Shown: positions 44,387 through 55,017 of the stretch, in pieces
Position numbering within the stretch: position 1 is the first letter of the stretch
Layout: every line of letters starts with the position of its first letter
Source: Streptomyces sp. SID8374
GTDB lineage: Bacteria; Actinomycetota; Actinomycetes; Streptomycetales; Streptomycetaceae
Direction of reading: 5' to 3'
Assembly: GCF_009865135.1 (NCBI RefSeq)
Contig: NZ_WWGH01000001.1
Coordinates: 1,860,001-1,924,000, forward strand
Length of the DNA stretch: 64,000 nucleotides
Notes under the pieces: model-generated
Databases searched by the model: none
What the model saw: only the letters and a program-made list of their open reading frames with translations
Told to the model about the DNA's origin: nothing
Translations under genes and position numbers: made by a program

Positions 44387-46006
44387 TCAGATGTGGCCGA
44401 CTCCGGCGCCCGCCTCGGCGTTCGCACCGCGCTTGGTGAGGGTGGCGACGAAGGCCGCGACGACGGCGACGCAGCCCGCGACGGTGAAGGCGAGGCCCAT
44501 GCCGGACATGAACGTGTCGTGGATGACCTTGCCGATGGTGGCGACGACCTCGGGCGTCATGCCGGGCGCCTGGGAGAGCGCGTCGACCGGGACCATGCCG
44601 AACTCGGCGGCCTTCTCCAGCCCCGGGTCGGGTGTGCCGGGCAGGCCCGCGTCGGTCCAGTTGCCCGCGAACTCCGCGCTGACCTTGGAGGACATGACCG
44701 CGCCGAGGACGGCGGTGCCGAGAGCGCCACCGACCTGCATGGCGGCCTGCTGGAGGCCGCCGGCCACGCCGGAGAGCTCCAGGGGCGCGTTGCCGACGAT
44801 GACCTCGGTGGCGCCGACCATGACCGGGGCGAGACCGCAGCCGAGCAGGGCGAACCAGAGGGACATCGCGAAGGTGCTGGTGGACTCGCTGAGCGTCGTC
44901 ATGCCGAACATCGCGGTGGCGGTGCAGACCATGCCGCCGACCAGCGGGACGCGGGGGCCGAACTTGGTGATCAGCAGCCCGGCGATTGGAGAGGAGACGA
45001 TCATCATGGCCGTCAGCGGCAGCAGGTGCAGTCCGCTGTCGACGGGGCTGAGGCCGTGGACGCCCTGGAGGAAGAACGTCACGAAGAAGAGGCCGCCCAT
45101 GAAGGCGAACGCCATCAGCACCATGAGGATGGCGCCGGCCGTCAACGGGATGGAGCGGAACATCGCCAGCGGGACGAGCGGCTCGCGTACCCGGGTCTGC
45201 CAGAGGCCGAAGGCGAGGAAGAGGGCGATCGCGAGGCCGAGGAAGAACCAGGTCCAGGCGCCGCCCCAGCCCCAGGACTCACCGGCCTTGATGATGCCCC
45301 AGATGAGGGAGAACATCGCGCCCGAGAGCAGCACGATGCCCAGGATGTCGAAGGAGCGCGGCGCGTTGGCGGCGCGGTGGTCCTTGAGGATCACCAGGCC
45401 GAAGACGAGCGCGATGACGCCGACGGGCACATTGATGAAGAAGACCGACTGCCAGCTGACGTGCTCCACGAGCAGACCGCCGACGATGGGGCCGCCCGCG
45501 GTGGACGCGCCGATGACCATGCCCCAGATGCCGATGGCCATGTTCAGCTTCTCGGCGGGGAAGGTGGCCCGCAGCAGGCCGAGCGCGGCAGGCATCAGCA
45601 GGGCGCCGAAGAGGCCCTGGAGCACACGGAAAAGGACGACCAGGCCGATCTCCTTGGAGAAGCCGATCGCGGCGGAGGAGGCGGCGAAGCCCGCGATGCC
45701 GATCAGGAAGGTCTGGCGGTGGCCGAAGCGGTCACCGAGCTTGCCCGCGGTGATCAGGGCGACGGCCAGGGCGAGCAGATAGCCGTTGGTGATCCACTGG
45801 ACGTCGGCGAGCGTGGCGCCGAGGTCCCGCTGGATCGCGGGGTTCGCGATGGCGACGATCGTGCCGTCGAGCGCGACCATCATCACGCCGATGGCGACGG
45901 CGAACAGGGTCAGCCAGGGGTGGCCGCGAAGCCCCTTGGCCGCAGCGGGTACGGGGCCGTCTTCCGGGTCCCGCGGCGCCTTCTCGACGGTGGTCTGACT
46001 AGTCAT
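44387..46006 (-). CDS. MFS drug exporter (DHA2, 14 helices)
   Basis: 539 residues from ATG 46006. Motifs: VALDGTIVAIANPAIQRDL, VQWITNGYLLALA, GKLGDRFGHRQ (motif A), RVLQGLFGALLMPAAL, and WQSVFFINVPVG. About fourteen hydrophobic segments can be counted. It is divergent from a TetR regulator with a palindromic operator between, the standard arrangement for an inducible exporter. The drug or metabolite is unknown. It is a full-length relative of the partial protein at 1-586. Confidence 0.92.
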   Translation of the reverse strand: MTSQTTVEKAPRDPEDGPVPAAAKGLRGHPWLTLFAVAIGVMMVALDGTIVAIANPAIQRDLGATLADVQWITNGYLLALAVALITAGKLGDRFGHRQTFLIGIAGFAASSAAIGFSKEIGLVVLFRVLQGLFGALLMPAALGLLRATFPAEKLNMAIGIWGMVIGASTAGGPIVGGLLVEHVSWQSVFFINVPVGVIALVFGLVILKDHRAANAPRSFDILGIVLLSGAMFSLIWGIIKAGESWGWGGAWTWFFLGLAIALFLAFGLWQTRVREPLVPLAMFRSIPLTAGAILMVLMAFAFMGGLFFVTFFLQGVHGLSPVDSGLHLLPLTAMMIVSSPIAGLLITKFGPRVPLVGGMVCTATAMFGMTTLSESTSTFAMSLWFALLGCGLAPVMVGATEVIVGNAPLELSGVAGGLQQAAMQVGGALGTAVLGAVMSSKVSAEFAGNWTDAGLPGTPDPGLEKAAEFGMVPVDALSQAPGMTPEVVATIGKVIHDTFMSGMGLAFTVAGCVAVVAAFVATLTKRGANAEAGAGVGHI

Positions 46007-46051
46007 ACGCGGAGACTAGTGACAGCCGCTGACAGTTGACAAACGCATTCA

Positions 46052-46070
46052 CGAGACAGTAGCTGTCGCG
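46052..46070. promoter_or_regulatory. TetR operator palindrome
   Basis: CG-A-GACAG-TAG-CTGTC-G-CG at 46052-46070: a perfect 5-bp core each side of TAG plus outer CG pairs. TTGACA (46036-46041) lies beside it. On the minus strand TTGTCA and CTAGTC are 17 bp apart and would place the exporter's start of transcription almost at its ATG. Confidence 0.7.
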
Positions 46071-46121
46071 TAGCTCACAGGTAAGCTGACCTGGACAAAC
46101 GAGGGAAAAGAGGACCGGTAC

Positions 46122-46787
46122 GTGACCCACGGGCAGAGAGCCGCGACCCGGCCCGGACTACGGGAGCGCAAGAAACAGCGCACCCGTGACGCCCTGTTGC
46201 GCGCCGCCCTCGAACTCTTCACCACCCAGGGGTACGAACAGACCACCGTCGACGAGATCGTCGAGGCGGTCGACGTCTCGCAGCGCACCTTCTTCCGCTA
46301 CTTCGCGAGCAAGGAGGACATCACGTTCGCGGTACAGGAGATGGTCGAGTCCCGCTTCATCGCGGAGCTGCGCGGCCGCCCGCCCGGCGAAGCCCCGTTC
46401 GAGGCGATGCGCCGGGCCGTCCTCTCCGCCTGGAACAGCATCGGCGAGGCGATCGAGGAGGTCATCACGGTCGACCTCCATATGCGCACGTACCAGATGA
46501 TCGAGTCGACCCCCTCCCTGCTCGCCGCCCATATGCGGCGCGGGGTCGCCCTGGAGAACCAGATCGCCCAGCTGATCGCGGAGCGCGAGGGCCTCGACGT
46601 CACGAGGGACCCCAGGCCACGGGTGGCCGTCGCCGCCTTCTCCGGGGTGATGCGGGTGACCGGCCAGCTGTGGGGCCAGGGGCACGATTCGAGCGTGGAG
46701 GCGCTGCGCGACCTCACGGAGGAGTATCTGGACCAGCTCGTCCCGGCGCTGGCGGGCGACTGGCGCCAACACGGTGACCGGCCGTAG
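46122..46787 (+). CDS. TetR-family repressor
   Basis: 221 residues from GTG 46122. The N-terminal HTH runs about residues 12-60: RERKKQRTRDALLRAALELFTTQGYEQTTVDEIVEAVDVSQRTFFRYFASKEDI is classic TetR (positions about 46155-46320). The C-terminal helical ligand domain ends in TEEYLDQLVPAL. Divergent from the MFS exporter, it probably represses that gene and itself until a substrate binds. Confidence 0.92.
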   Translation: MTHGQRAATRPGLRERKKQRTRDALLRAALELFTTQGYEQTTVDEIVEAVDVSQRTFFRYFASKEDITFAVQEMVESRFIAELRGRPPGEAPFEAMRRAVLSAWNSIGEAIEEVITVDLHMRTYQMIESTPSLLAAHMRRGVALENQIAQLIAEREGLDVTRDPRPRVAVAAFSGVMRVTGQLWGQGHDSSVEALRDLTEEYLDQLVPALAGDWRQHGDRP

Positions 46788-46907
46788 CAGACGGACAGCG
46801 GCCGGACATGACCCTGTGTGAAGAAATTCGGTTGAATCCTCAGCAGCCGGGTGATGTCCCTCACCTGGATCACGGTCCTGCACACACGTCTCCTAGGGTG
46901 TGGCGCA

Positions 46908-48116
46908 GTGACTTCTTTCGACTCCTCCCCCACCCTGACCGCGTGGCGCGCGCTGCTCGCCGTGGCGGTCGTGTTCGTGATGCTGGCGACGACGGGCTGG
47001 TCCGCCGTACGGGACCACCACGCCGACGGGGAGCGTGAGCTGGCCCTCGCCTCCTGGGCGCGGGACCGGATAGCGAGCCGTTCACTGCCGGACGTCGGGG
47101 CTCCGGCCTATCGGATGGCCCACTTCTTCGCCACGCTCACCTCGGGACAGCAGATCGCGCTGGCCGACAAGTACCCCTCGGTCGTGGGGAATCTGAACGG
47201 GGTGCCGGTCACCCTGCGCTACCACGCCAACCGGCTGGCTCTGAAGCAGGCGGCGGCCGTGGAGAAGCGGCGGACGTACGACGAGGGGCTCTCGGCGGCC
47301 GGCCGGGGCGAGGCGGCCCAGCGGGTGGCCCGCTTCCGGTCGCTGCTCGCCGGGGACCGCCAGATCCTGGCCTTCGACCCGTCCGGGCGGGGCCGTGCCG
47401 CCGAGGTGTTCGGCGACCTCGACCGGGCCTCCCGGGTCTCCGTGGTCGTCCCGGGCGTCGACACCAACCTCCTCACGCTGGAGCGGAGCCGCCGCGTCAA
47501 CTCCGCGCCCGTCGGCATGGCGAAGTCCCTGTACGGGGCGGAGCGCGCGGCCTCCCCGGGGACCCGTACCGCCGTCATCGCCTGGGCCGACTACACCGCC
47601 CCGGCCGGTCTCGGCATGGACGCGGCGCTCGGCGGGCTCGCTGCGGAGGGGGCCCTGCGGCTGAACGCGCTGGTGGGGGCGTTGCCCGGGACCTCCACGG
47701 TCTCGCTGTTCTGCCACAGTTACGGCTCCGTGGTGTGCGGGGTGGCCGCCGACCAGGCCCCCGACCGGGTGGCCGACATCGCGGTCGCCGGATCCCCCGG
47801 CATGCGGGCGGAGAACGCCGCACGGCTGGACACCGACGCCCGGATCTGGGCGATGCGCGACCGGGACGACTGGATCCGGGACGTACCGCACCTGGAGTTC
47901 GGCGGCATCGGCCACGGCGCCGACCCGGTCGACCCGGCCTTCGGCGCCCGGCTGGTCTCGGCGGCCGGGGCCTCGGGCCACAGCGGCTACTTCGAACCCG
48001 GCACCGAGAGCCTCGGCAACTTCGCCGCGATCGGCGTCGGCGCATATGGATCGGTCAGCTGCGCAACGGCCGATGGCGCTTGCCACAGTGGTATTTCCGG
48101 TGAACGGGAGGGCTGA
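46908..48116 (+). CDS. DUF1023 alpha/beta hydrolase (membrane-anchored)
   Basis: About 402 residues from GTG 46908. An N-terminal signal anchor (WRALLAVAVVFVMLATTGWSAV) is followed by a DUF1023 alpha/beta hydrolase domain: YPSVVGNLNGVPVTLRYHANRLAL, VSVVVPGVDTNLLT, APVGMAKSLYGAE, TAVIAWADYTAPAGLGMDAALGG, the nucleophile elbow FCHSYGSVVCG, and GHGADPVDPAFGARL. The Ser in G/C-H-S-Y-G-S is the likely nucleophile. It is paralogous to the protein at 51541. Confidence 0.83.
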   Translation: MTSFDSSPTLTAWRALLAVAVVFVMLATTGWSAVRDHHADGERELALASWARDRIASRSLPDVGAPAYRMAHFFATLTSGQQIALADKYPSVVGNLNGVPVTLRYHANRLALKQAAAVEKRRTYDEGLSAAGRGEAAQRVARFRSLLAGDRQILAFDPSGRGRAAEVFGDLDRASRVSVVVPGVDTNLLTLERSRRVNSAPVGMAKSLYGAERAASPGTRTAVIAWADYTAPAGLGMDAALGGLAAEGALRLNALVGALPGTSTVSLFCHSYGSVVCGVAADQAPDRVADIAVAGSPGMRAENAARLDTDARIWAMRDRDDWIRDVPHLEFGGIGHGADPVDPAFGARLVSAAGASGHSGYFEPGTESLGNFAAIGVGAYGSVSCATADGACHSGISGEREG

Positions 48117-48202
48117 CGCGCGTAGAGCAGCGTGACAAGCCGATTAATTGCGACTTACGCCGAGGGGGGACGTGCGAGCCTGTGCCGCATACGATGAGGC
48201 AC

Positions 48203-49171
48203 ATGGGTGATGTGCTGGCCGGAATTCATGCCACCTGGGAGTTCGACGCCGACTCCGTGCTCATCCGCTTCGAACGGGGTATCCGCACACCGAAGCTCCT
48301 GCAAAGCCTGCGGGAGCGCCGCATCCCGCACGCTGCGATGTCGTCGGTGACGCTGACCCCGGGCAAGCGGGACACGGTGGTGCTGCGTGTCGTCCCGAGA
48401 CCGGGTGCCGACCCGCTCTGGGAGGCTGCCGCGGGGCAGCTGAAGGAGGGGTGCGACCCCTACCGCCTGGTGCTTCCGGCGGAGCGTGAGCTGCTCGCGG
48501 AGTATTACGCGGACGAGCTGCGGTCCTGTCTGGGCCCCGCGTCCGACGAGCCCGCCGACCGCTTCCTGGTCGCCGCCCCGGAGGCGCCGATGCAGTTCAA
48601 GGCGTACGACGGGCGGGCCTCCTTCGACGGCGAGCGGGTCTCCTTCCGGTGGTTCTGGACGGGGGCCTCCAGCGCGAAGTGGAAGGCCGGCGACCAGACG
48701 TACCGCGTGAGCGAACTGGCCGGAATTGAGTGGCGCTCCCCCGAGGGCCTGGACGGCTATCTCCGCCTGCTGCCCCGCGCGGCCGCCCCGGCGGACCACC
48801 GCACGGGCGGCAGCCTCGGCGACCTGCACGGCCCTGTCACCCCTGGTCTCGATACGGCGGGCGTCGCCGTGGACGGCGCCCCGGCCACCGTGAGCCGCGC
48901 CCCGGCGGACCAGGATCCGGCGGCGGTGCTTTTCGGCCTCGGCTACGGGCCGGTGCACGAGTCGCTGCCCTTCGCCGCCGCCGTACTGGAATCCGTACGC
49001 CGGACCCAGAGCGCACCGGCCGTCCCCGCCCCGGTCCTGGTCAACGCCGGGCGGCGCGACCCCGCCGACATCGCCGAGCGGATACATCACCTCGGCGAAC
49101 TGCATCAGGCGGGGCTGGTGACGGACGACGAGTACAGCGCGAAGAAGGCGCAGCTGCTCGCGGAGCTGTGA
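48203..49171 (+). CDS. DUF4429 protein with C-terminal SHOCT domain
   Basis: 322 residues from ATG 48203. Two DUF4429-like beta-rich modules: GIHATWEFDADSVLIRFERG and MQFKAYDGRASFDGERVSFRWFWTG, each followed by a helical part. The C-terminus is a SHOCT helix (DIAERIHHLGELHQAGLVTDDEYSAKKAQLLAEL, positions about 49068-49168). DUF4429 occurs widely in actinobacteria next to surface or regulatory genes; its role is unknown. Confidence 0.82.
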   Translation: MGDVLAGIHATWEFDADSVLIRFERGIRTPKLLQSLRERRIPHAAMSSVTLTPGKRDTVVLRVVPRPGADPLWEAAAGQLKEGCDPYRLVLPAERELLAEYYADELRSCLGPASDEPADRFLVAAPEAPMQFKAYDGRASFDGERVSFRWFWTGASSAKWKAGDQTYRVSELAGIEWRSPEGLDGYLRLLPRAAAPADHRTGGSLGDLHGPVTPGLDTAGVAVDGAPATVSRAPADQDPAAVLFGLGYGPVHESLPFAAAVLESVRRTQSAPAVPAPVLVNAGRRDPADIAERIHHLGELHQAGLVTDDEYSAKKAQLLAEL

Positions 49172-49293
49172 AACCCGCATTCCTGAGATCTCCTCCCCCT
49201 GACACCCCGTACTGGGGTATCAGGAAGCGGGCGGGCGTTCGGCACTCCGGTATGACGCCTCGGCGGCGGTCGCCCTCCTAGGCTGGCCCGGCC

Positions 49294-50652
49294 ATGTCCA
49301 CTTCCCCCGCCGGGCCCCAGCCGCCCGCCGACGGCCTGCTGAGCGCCGCCCGCCGCAATCTGCGCGAGCTCGCCCTCGGGCTGTCCCACGCGTCCCATCC
49401 GTCCACACCGTTGCTGGCCCACGCTCCCAAACCGTGGCAGCGGCTCCTTCCGTACGTCGTGGTCCTCGCGCTGGTCGCGACCTTCGTCCCGGTCACCATC
49501 ACCAACCTGACCATGCAGTACGGCGTGCCCGGCGCGCTGGCGGGGGCGCTCGGCGTGGCCCAGGCGGCACCGCTGCTGATGCTGGCCCACCGGCCCCTCC
49601 AGGCGTGGTGGATCATCTTCCCCGCCGACGTCCTGGGTGCGCTGGTGCTGCTGGCGCGGCCCGCCGGTCCGCACGACGGCTGGCCGTGGACCCCGCCGGT
49701 GATCGTCGCCTATCTGTTCCTGCTGCTGACGCTCGGGCTGCGGGAGACCCGGCGGACCGTGATCGCCGTCTGGGCGGTGACGGGCGCCGCCGGAGCCGTG
49801 CTGCACCTGATCGCTCCGGACCGCAGCAGTGGCAGCGCCCTGCTCCTGACCATCCTCGGCGGGGTGGTGCTGGTGATCGGCGGGGCGGTACGGGAGCGGG
49901 GTGTGGCCCAGCGCCGGCTCGCCGAGCAGGAGACGATCAGCGAGGCCGAGCGGGCCCAGCGCACGCTGCTGGAGGAGCGGACCCGGATCGCGCGCGAGCT
50001 GCACGACGTGGTCGCCCACCACATGTCGGTGATCACCGTGCAGGCGGACTCGGCTCCGTACCGGATCAGCGGGCTGCCGAAGGCCGCCGAGGAGGAGTTC
50101 GCGGCCATCGCGGCGGCGGCGCGGGAGTCGCTGGGCGAGATGCGGCGGCTGCTGTCGGTGCTGCGCAGCGAGGGGGCGGAGGGCGACCGGGCGCCGCAGC
50201 CCGGCCTGGACCGGCTCCAGCAGCTGGTGGAGGCGACCGTGCGGGCGGGACTGCCTGCGGAGCTGGCGCTCAGCAAGGAGCTGAGCTCCGGGCGGGGCGA
50301 GGTGCCCCCGGCGGTGGATCTGTCGGCGTACCGGATCGTGCAGGAGGCCCTGGCCAATGTCGTGCGGCACGCGCCGGGGGCCCGCACCCGTGTCCTCGTC
50401 GCGCCGGACAACGGCCACCTCCTCGTGCTCGTCGTCAACGGGCCCGCTGCCAGCCGCAGTTCGCCGCTGGAGACGAGCGGGACCGGGCACGGGCTGGTCG
50501 GGATGCGCGAGCGCGTACGGTTGACCGGCGGCACGCTGGACACCGGTCCGCTGCCCGACGGCGGGTTCCGGGTCGCGGCCCGGATGCCGCTGCCCCCGGC
50601 CACCGCGCCGCCCGCCGCACCACCCGTTCCCCTGCCTCCGGAGGACCTGTGA
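49294..50652 (+). CDS. Sensor histidine kinase (HisKA_3, NarX/DesK type)
   Basis: 452 residues. About five or six membrane helices occupy residues 50-200 (LPYVVVLALVATFVPVTITN, PPVIVAYLFLLLTLGL, LLLTILGGVVLVIGGAV). The dimerisation box ARELHDVVAHHMSVI has the phospho-acceptor His237. The ATPase domain shows N box EALANVVRHAPGA and G box GTGHGLVGMRERVRLTGG. No extracellular sensor domain is evident, so the signal is probably sensed within the membrane. The stop codon overlaps the response-regulator start. Confidence 0.92.
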   Translation: MSTSPAGPQPPADGLLSAARRNLRELALGLSHASHPSTPLLAHAPKPWQRLLPYVVVLALVATFVPVTITNLTMQYGVPGALAGALGVAQAAPLLMLAHRPLQAWWIIFPADVLGALVLLARPAGPHDGWPWTPPVIVAYLFLLLTLGLRETRRTVIAVWAVTGAAGAVLHLIAPDRSSGSALLLTILGGVVLVIGGAVRERGVAQRRLAEQETISEAERAQRTLLEERTRIARELHDVVAHHMSVITVQADSAPYRISGLPKAAEEEFAAIAAAARESLGEMRRLLSVLRSEGAEGDRAPQPGLDRLQQLVEATVRAGLPAELALSKELSSGRGEVPPAVDLSAYRIVQEALANVVRHAPGARTRVLVAPDNGHLLVLVVNGPAASRSSPLETSGTGHGLVGMRERVRLTGGTLDTGPLPDGGFRVAARMPLPPATAPPAAPPVPLPPEDL

Positions 50653-51338
50653 CCATCCGCGTGATCATCGTCGACGACCAGGCCATGGTGCGGGCGGGGT
50701 TCGCGGCGCTGCTGTCGGCGCAGAGCGACATCGACGTGGTCGGCGAGGCGGCGGACGGCCGGCAGGGCGTGGAGGTCAGCCGCCATCAGCACCCGGATGT
50801 GGTCCTGATGGATGTGCGGATGCCGGAGATGGACGGACTGGCCGCCGCCCGCGAGCTGTTGAACCCGCCGATCGGGGTGGTGCACCGGCCGAAGGTGCTG
50901 ATGCTGACCACGTTCGACGTGGACGACTACGTGTACGAGGCGCTCCGCGCCGGGGCCTCCGGGTTCCTGCTGAAGGACGCCCCGCCCGCCGATCTGATCG
51001 CGGCGGTACGGGTGGTGGCGGCGGGCGACGCGCTGCTGGCGCCCTCGGTGACGCGGCGGCTGATCGCGGACTTCGCGGCGCAGCGGCCCTCGGGGGCGAC
51101 GCGCGGCGGCCAGGCCCTGCGGCTGAACGGGTTGACCCCGCGCGAGACGGAGGTGCTGGAGCTGATCGCCCGGGGGCTGTCGAACCAGGAGATCGCGGGG
51201 CGGCTGGTGCTGGCCGAGCAGACCGTGAAGACGCACATCGGGCGGGTGCTGGCCAAGCTGGACCTGCGGGACCGGGCGCAAGCGGTGATCTTCGCGTACG
51301 AGTCGGGGCTGGTGACGCCGGGGGACTCGGGGGCCTGA
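50649..51338 (+). CDS. NarL/FixJ-family response regulator
   Basis: 229 residues from GTG 50649 (GTGA overlap with the kinase). The receiver domain has VIIVDDQ, the phospho-acceptor Asp55 in VVLMDVRMPEMDG, LTTFD, and LKDAPPADL. The LuxR-type HTH is LTPRETEVLELIARGLSNQEIAGRLVLAEQTVKTHIGRVLAKL (positions about 51130-51260). It forms a pair with the kinase; targets are unknown, but the flanking hydrolase genes are natural candidates. Confidence 0.93.
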   Translation: MTIRVIIVDDQAMVRAGFAALLSAQSDIDVVGEAADGRQGVEVSRHQHPDVVLMDVRMPEMDGLAAARELLNPPIGVVHRPKVLMLTTFDVDDYVYEALRAGASGFLLKDAPPADLIAAVRVVAAGDALLAPSVTRRLIADFAAQRPSGATRGGQALRLNGLTPRETEVLELIARGLSNQEIAGRLVLAEQTVKTHIGRVLAKLDLRDRAQAVIFAYESGLVTPGDSGA

Positions 51339-51540
51339 CCTCGGGCTCGGGGTCGCGCTCGCCTCGTCCGTTCGGAGCCGTTCTCGGTTCGGAGCGTTCT
51401 CGGTTCGGAGCCCTCTCCCCCACCCCCTACCCCAGTAGCACCCCGCAGTTGGCCCCCCGGTGTGACGCCCCCTCACCCACCTTCTTCCTACCTTCCTCTC
51501 GGTCGCGCCGGTCGGTGCGGCAGCGGAGAGGGAGGGCACG

Positions 51541-52599
51541 ATGCGCCGATACGCGCGGACCATGGTCGCGTTCGCACTGGCTACGAGCGTGGTGACGGGG
51601 AGTGCGGGGTGGGTTTCGGGGGATGCGCAGCAGGCGCTCACCGGGCCGCCGCCGGGCAGCACGTCGTGGCGGGCGGACCGGGTGCTGGGGTCGGAGCTGC
51701 CCGATCCGGCACGCGCGACTCCCACGGAAGTCGCGGCGTTCTTCGACGGTTTGAGCACGGACGAACAACAACTGCTGCTCCTCCGCCACCCGTCCGTCGT
51801 CGGCAACCTCGACGGCGCCCCCCTTGAGCTGCGTTACCGCGCCAACTCCCTCGCCCTGGCCGCCTCCGACGACCCCCGCTACCGCTCGCTCGCCGCCCCC
51901 GGCCGCCGGATCATCGCGTTCGACCCGCGCGGGCGCGGCCAGGTCGCCGAGGTCTTCGGGGAGCTGCGCTCGGCGCGCCGGGTCTCCGTGGTGGTGCCCG
52001 GCTCCGACAACGACGCGGGGACCTTCGACCGCGAGGGCGACACCCATGGAACGCCCGCCGGTATGGCCAAGTCCCTGTATGCGGAGGCGGGTTCGGACAC
52101 CGCCGTCATCGCGTGGACCGGGTACACCACTCCCGTCGGCGTCGGCATCGACGCCGCGACCGGGCGGCTCGCGGAGGCGGGCGCGGGGCGGCTGACCCGG
52201 TTCGTGGAGGGGCTGGTCGCCGACGGGCTGCCCGAGCCTGCCGTCTTCTGCCACAGTTACGGCTCCGTCGTCTGCGGGCTCGCCGCGCACCGCCTGCCCG
52301 CCACCGACCTGGTGGTCCTCGGCTCCCCCGGGATGCGGGCCGACGACGTGGACGGACTGCGGACCCGGGCGACGGTGTGGGCGGCGAAGGACCCGACCGA
52401 CTGGATCGACGATGTGCCGAGCGTGCGGTTCGCCGGGCTCGGCCACGGCCCCGACCCCACGGACCCGACGTTCGGGGCCCGTCGCATACCGGCCGACGAA
52501 GCCCGGGGCCACACCGGCTACTTCGCCCCGGGCACGGACTCGCTCCGGGCCTTCGCGGCGATCGCACGGGGAACGTCGGTGGGAGGTGTGTCCCGATGA
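51541..52599 (+). CDS. DUF1023 alpha/beta hydrolase, secreted paralogue
   Basis: 352 residues from ATG 51541 with GGAGAGGGAGG upstream. A signal peptide is present (MVAFALATSVVTGSAGWVSG, around residues 8-27). The hydrolase domain has HPSVVGNLDGAPLELRYRAN, VSVVVPGSDNDAGTFD, GMAKSLYAEAG, IAWTGYTTPVGVGIDAATGRL, nucleophile elbow FCHSYGSVVCGLA, and GHGPDPTDPTFGARR. It aligns throughout with the protein at 46908. It overlaps the acyltransferase gene by four bases, so they are co-translated. Confidence 0.84.
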   Translation: MRRYARTMVAFALATSVVTGSAGWVSGDAQQALTGPPPGSTSWRADRVLGSELPDPARATPTEVAAFFDGLSTDEQQLLLLRHPSVVGNLDGAPLELRYRANSLALAASDDPRYRSLAAPGRRIIAFDPRGRGQVAEVFGELRSARRVSVVVPGSDNDAGTFDREGDTHGTPAGMAKSLYAEAGSDTAVIAWTGYTTPVGVGIDAATGRLAEAGAGRLTRFVEGLVADGLPEPAVFCHSYGSVVCGLAAHRLPATDLVVLGSPGMRADDVDGLRTRATVWAAKDPTDWIDDVPSVRFAGLGHGPDPTDPTFGARRIPADEARGHTGYFAPGTDSLRAFAAIARGTSVGGVSR

Positions 52600-53876
52600 A
52601 GACCCGTACGCACACCGGTACACGTGCACACACCACCCGCACGCACACTCCTGCCCGCGCCCGTGCACACCAGCTCGCCGCCCGCGTCGAGGCCGCCACC
52701 CCCGCCCACCGGGACCGGGCCGTCGACGGCCTGCGCGCGCTCGCGCTGCTCGCCGTGCCGCTCGGGCACTGGATGCTCGGCGGCTTCCGTCTCGACGCGG
52801 ACGGGCTGCACAACGCGAGCCCGCTCTCGACGTTCGGCGCGTTCGCCCCGCTCAGCTGGGTGCTCCAGATGCTGGGGATCTTCTTCCTGGTCGGCGGATA
52901 CGCCTCGGTCCTCTCCTACCACCGCCGCCCATCGACCACGGCCGCCTGGCTGCGCGGGCGGCTGGTCCGGCTCGGCAGGCCGGTGCTCGGGGTGACCGCC
53001 GTGTGGGCGGTGCTGCTGGCCGTGCTGTCCTGGCTCGGCGTGCCGGGCGACACCCTGCGTACGGGGTCGACGCTGGTGATCCAGCCGCTCTGGTTCGTCG
53101 GGGTGTACACCCTGGTCACCGCGCTCACCCCGCTCTGCATACGCCTGGCGCGGAAGCTCGGCGGATGGGCGGCGCTGCCGCTGCTGGGGTCGGTCGCGGT
53201 GGTGGACTTCCTGCGGTACGGGCCGTTCGCCGAGGGGATGCCGTCCTGGCTGAGCGTGCTCAACATCCTGCCGGGGTGGCTCTTCGCCTATCAGCTCGGC
53301 GTCTCGTGGGGCGAGGGGCGAATAGGGAAGCGGGGTGCGCGGCTGCTGCTGGTCGGGGGCGGGGTGCTCTTCGCGGTACTGCTGCTGGCCTTCCACTACC
53401 CGGCGTCGATGGTCGGGGTGCCGGGCGAGGTGCGGACCAACTCCCACCCGCCGTCACTGCTGGTGGTGGCGCTGGCGGCGACCCAGAGCGGGGCGGCGAT
53501 CCTGCTGCGGGACCGGCTGGGGCGGGCGTTGCGCAGGCCGCTGCTGTGGGCGCCGGTCGTCGTGGTCAACCTGTCGGCGATGACCATCCTGTGCTGGCAC
53601 CAGAGCGCGATGCTGGCCGCCGCCGTTCCGGCCTCACTGCTGGACGGGGGCACGGCGGCGGTGGCGGGGCTGACGACCGGGCCGGACTCGTTGGGCTGGG
53701 TGCCGGCCCGGATCGCGTGGCTGCCGGTGTTCGCCGGGCTGCTGGTGCTGATAGCCCGGTACACCCGCCGCTTCGACGCCCCGTGGCAGACGGGCACCCG
53801 CGCCGCGAACGCCCGCCGCGCGCTGGCGGGGGTGCTGGCGGCAGGGTTCGCGGTGTTCGCGCTGGGGCTGGCGTGA
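52596..53876 (+). CDS. Acyltransferase-3 family membrane protein
   Basis: 426 residues; ATG 52596 overlaps the previous stop. After a His/Thr/Arg-rich cytoplasmic tail (TRTHTGTRAHTTRTHTPARA), DRAVDGLRALALLAVPLGHWMLGGF gives the Acyl_transf_3 start with the family's R/H pair. About ten to twelve membrane helices follow, and ILCWHQSAMLA occurs late. These enzymes O-acylate sugars, lipids or peptidoglycan from the cytoplasmic side. Coupling to a secreted DUF1023 hydrolase suggests a cell-surface ester add/remove pair (inference). Confidence 0.83.
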   Translation: MKTRTHTGTRAHTTRTHTPARARAHQLAARVEAATPAHRDRAVDGLRALALLAVPLGHWMLGGFRLDADGLHNASPLSTFGAFAPLSWVLQMLGIFFLVGGYASVLSYHRRPSTTAAWLRGRLVRLGRPVLGVTAVWAVLLAVLSWLGVPGDTLRTGSTLVIQPLWFVGVYTLVTALTPLCIRLARKLGGWAALPLLGSVAVVDFLRYGPFAEGMPSWLSVLNILPGWLFAYQLGVSWGEGRIGKRGARLLLVGGGVLFAVLLLAFHYPASMVGVPGEVRTNSHPPSLLVVALAATQSGAAILLRDRLGRALRRPLLWAPVVVVNLSAMTILCWHQSAMLAAAVPASLLDGGTAAVAGLTTGPDSLGWVPARIAWLPVFAGLLVLIARYTRRFDAPWQTGTRAANARRALAGVLAAGFAVFALGLA

Positions 53877-53991
53877 GGGGGCCGGGCCCTTGGCCATGAT
53901 GAGCCGGGCCCTTGGTCGTGATGAACTTCATGAACCACGCGATGACCACGTAGCCGGCCATCGCGGCCCCCTCGCCGCCCCCGAGCCGCAC

Positions 53992-55016
<1,025 letters not shown>

Positions 55017-55017
<1 letters not shown>

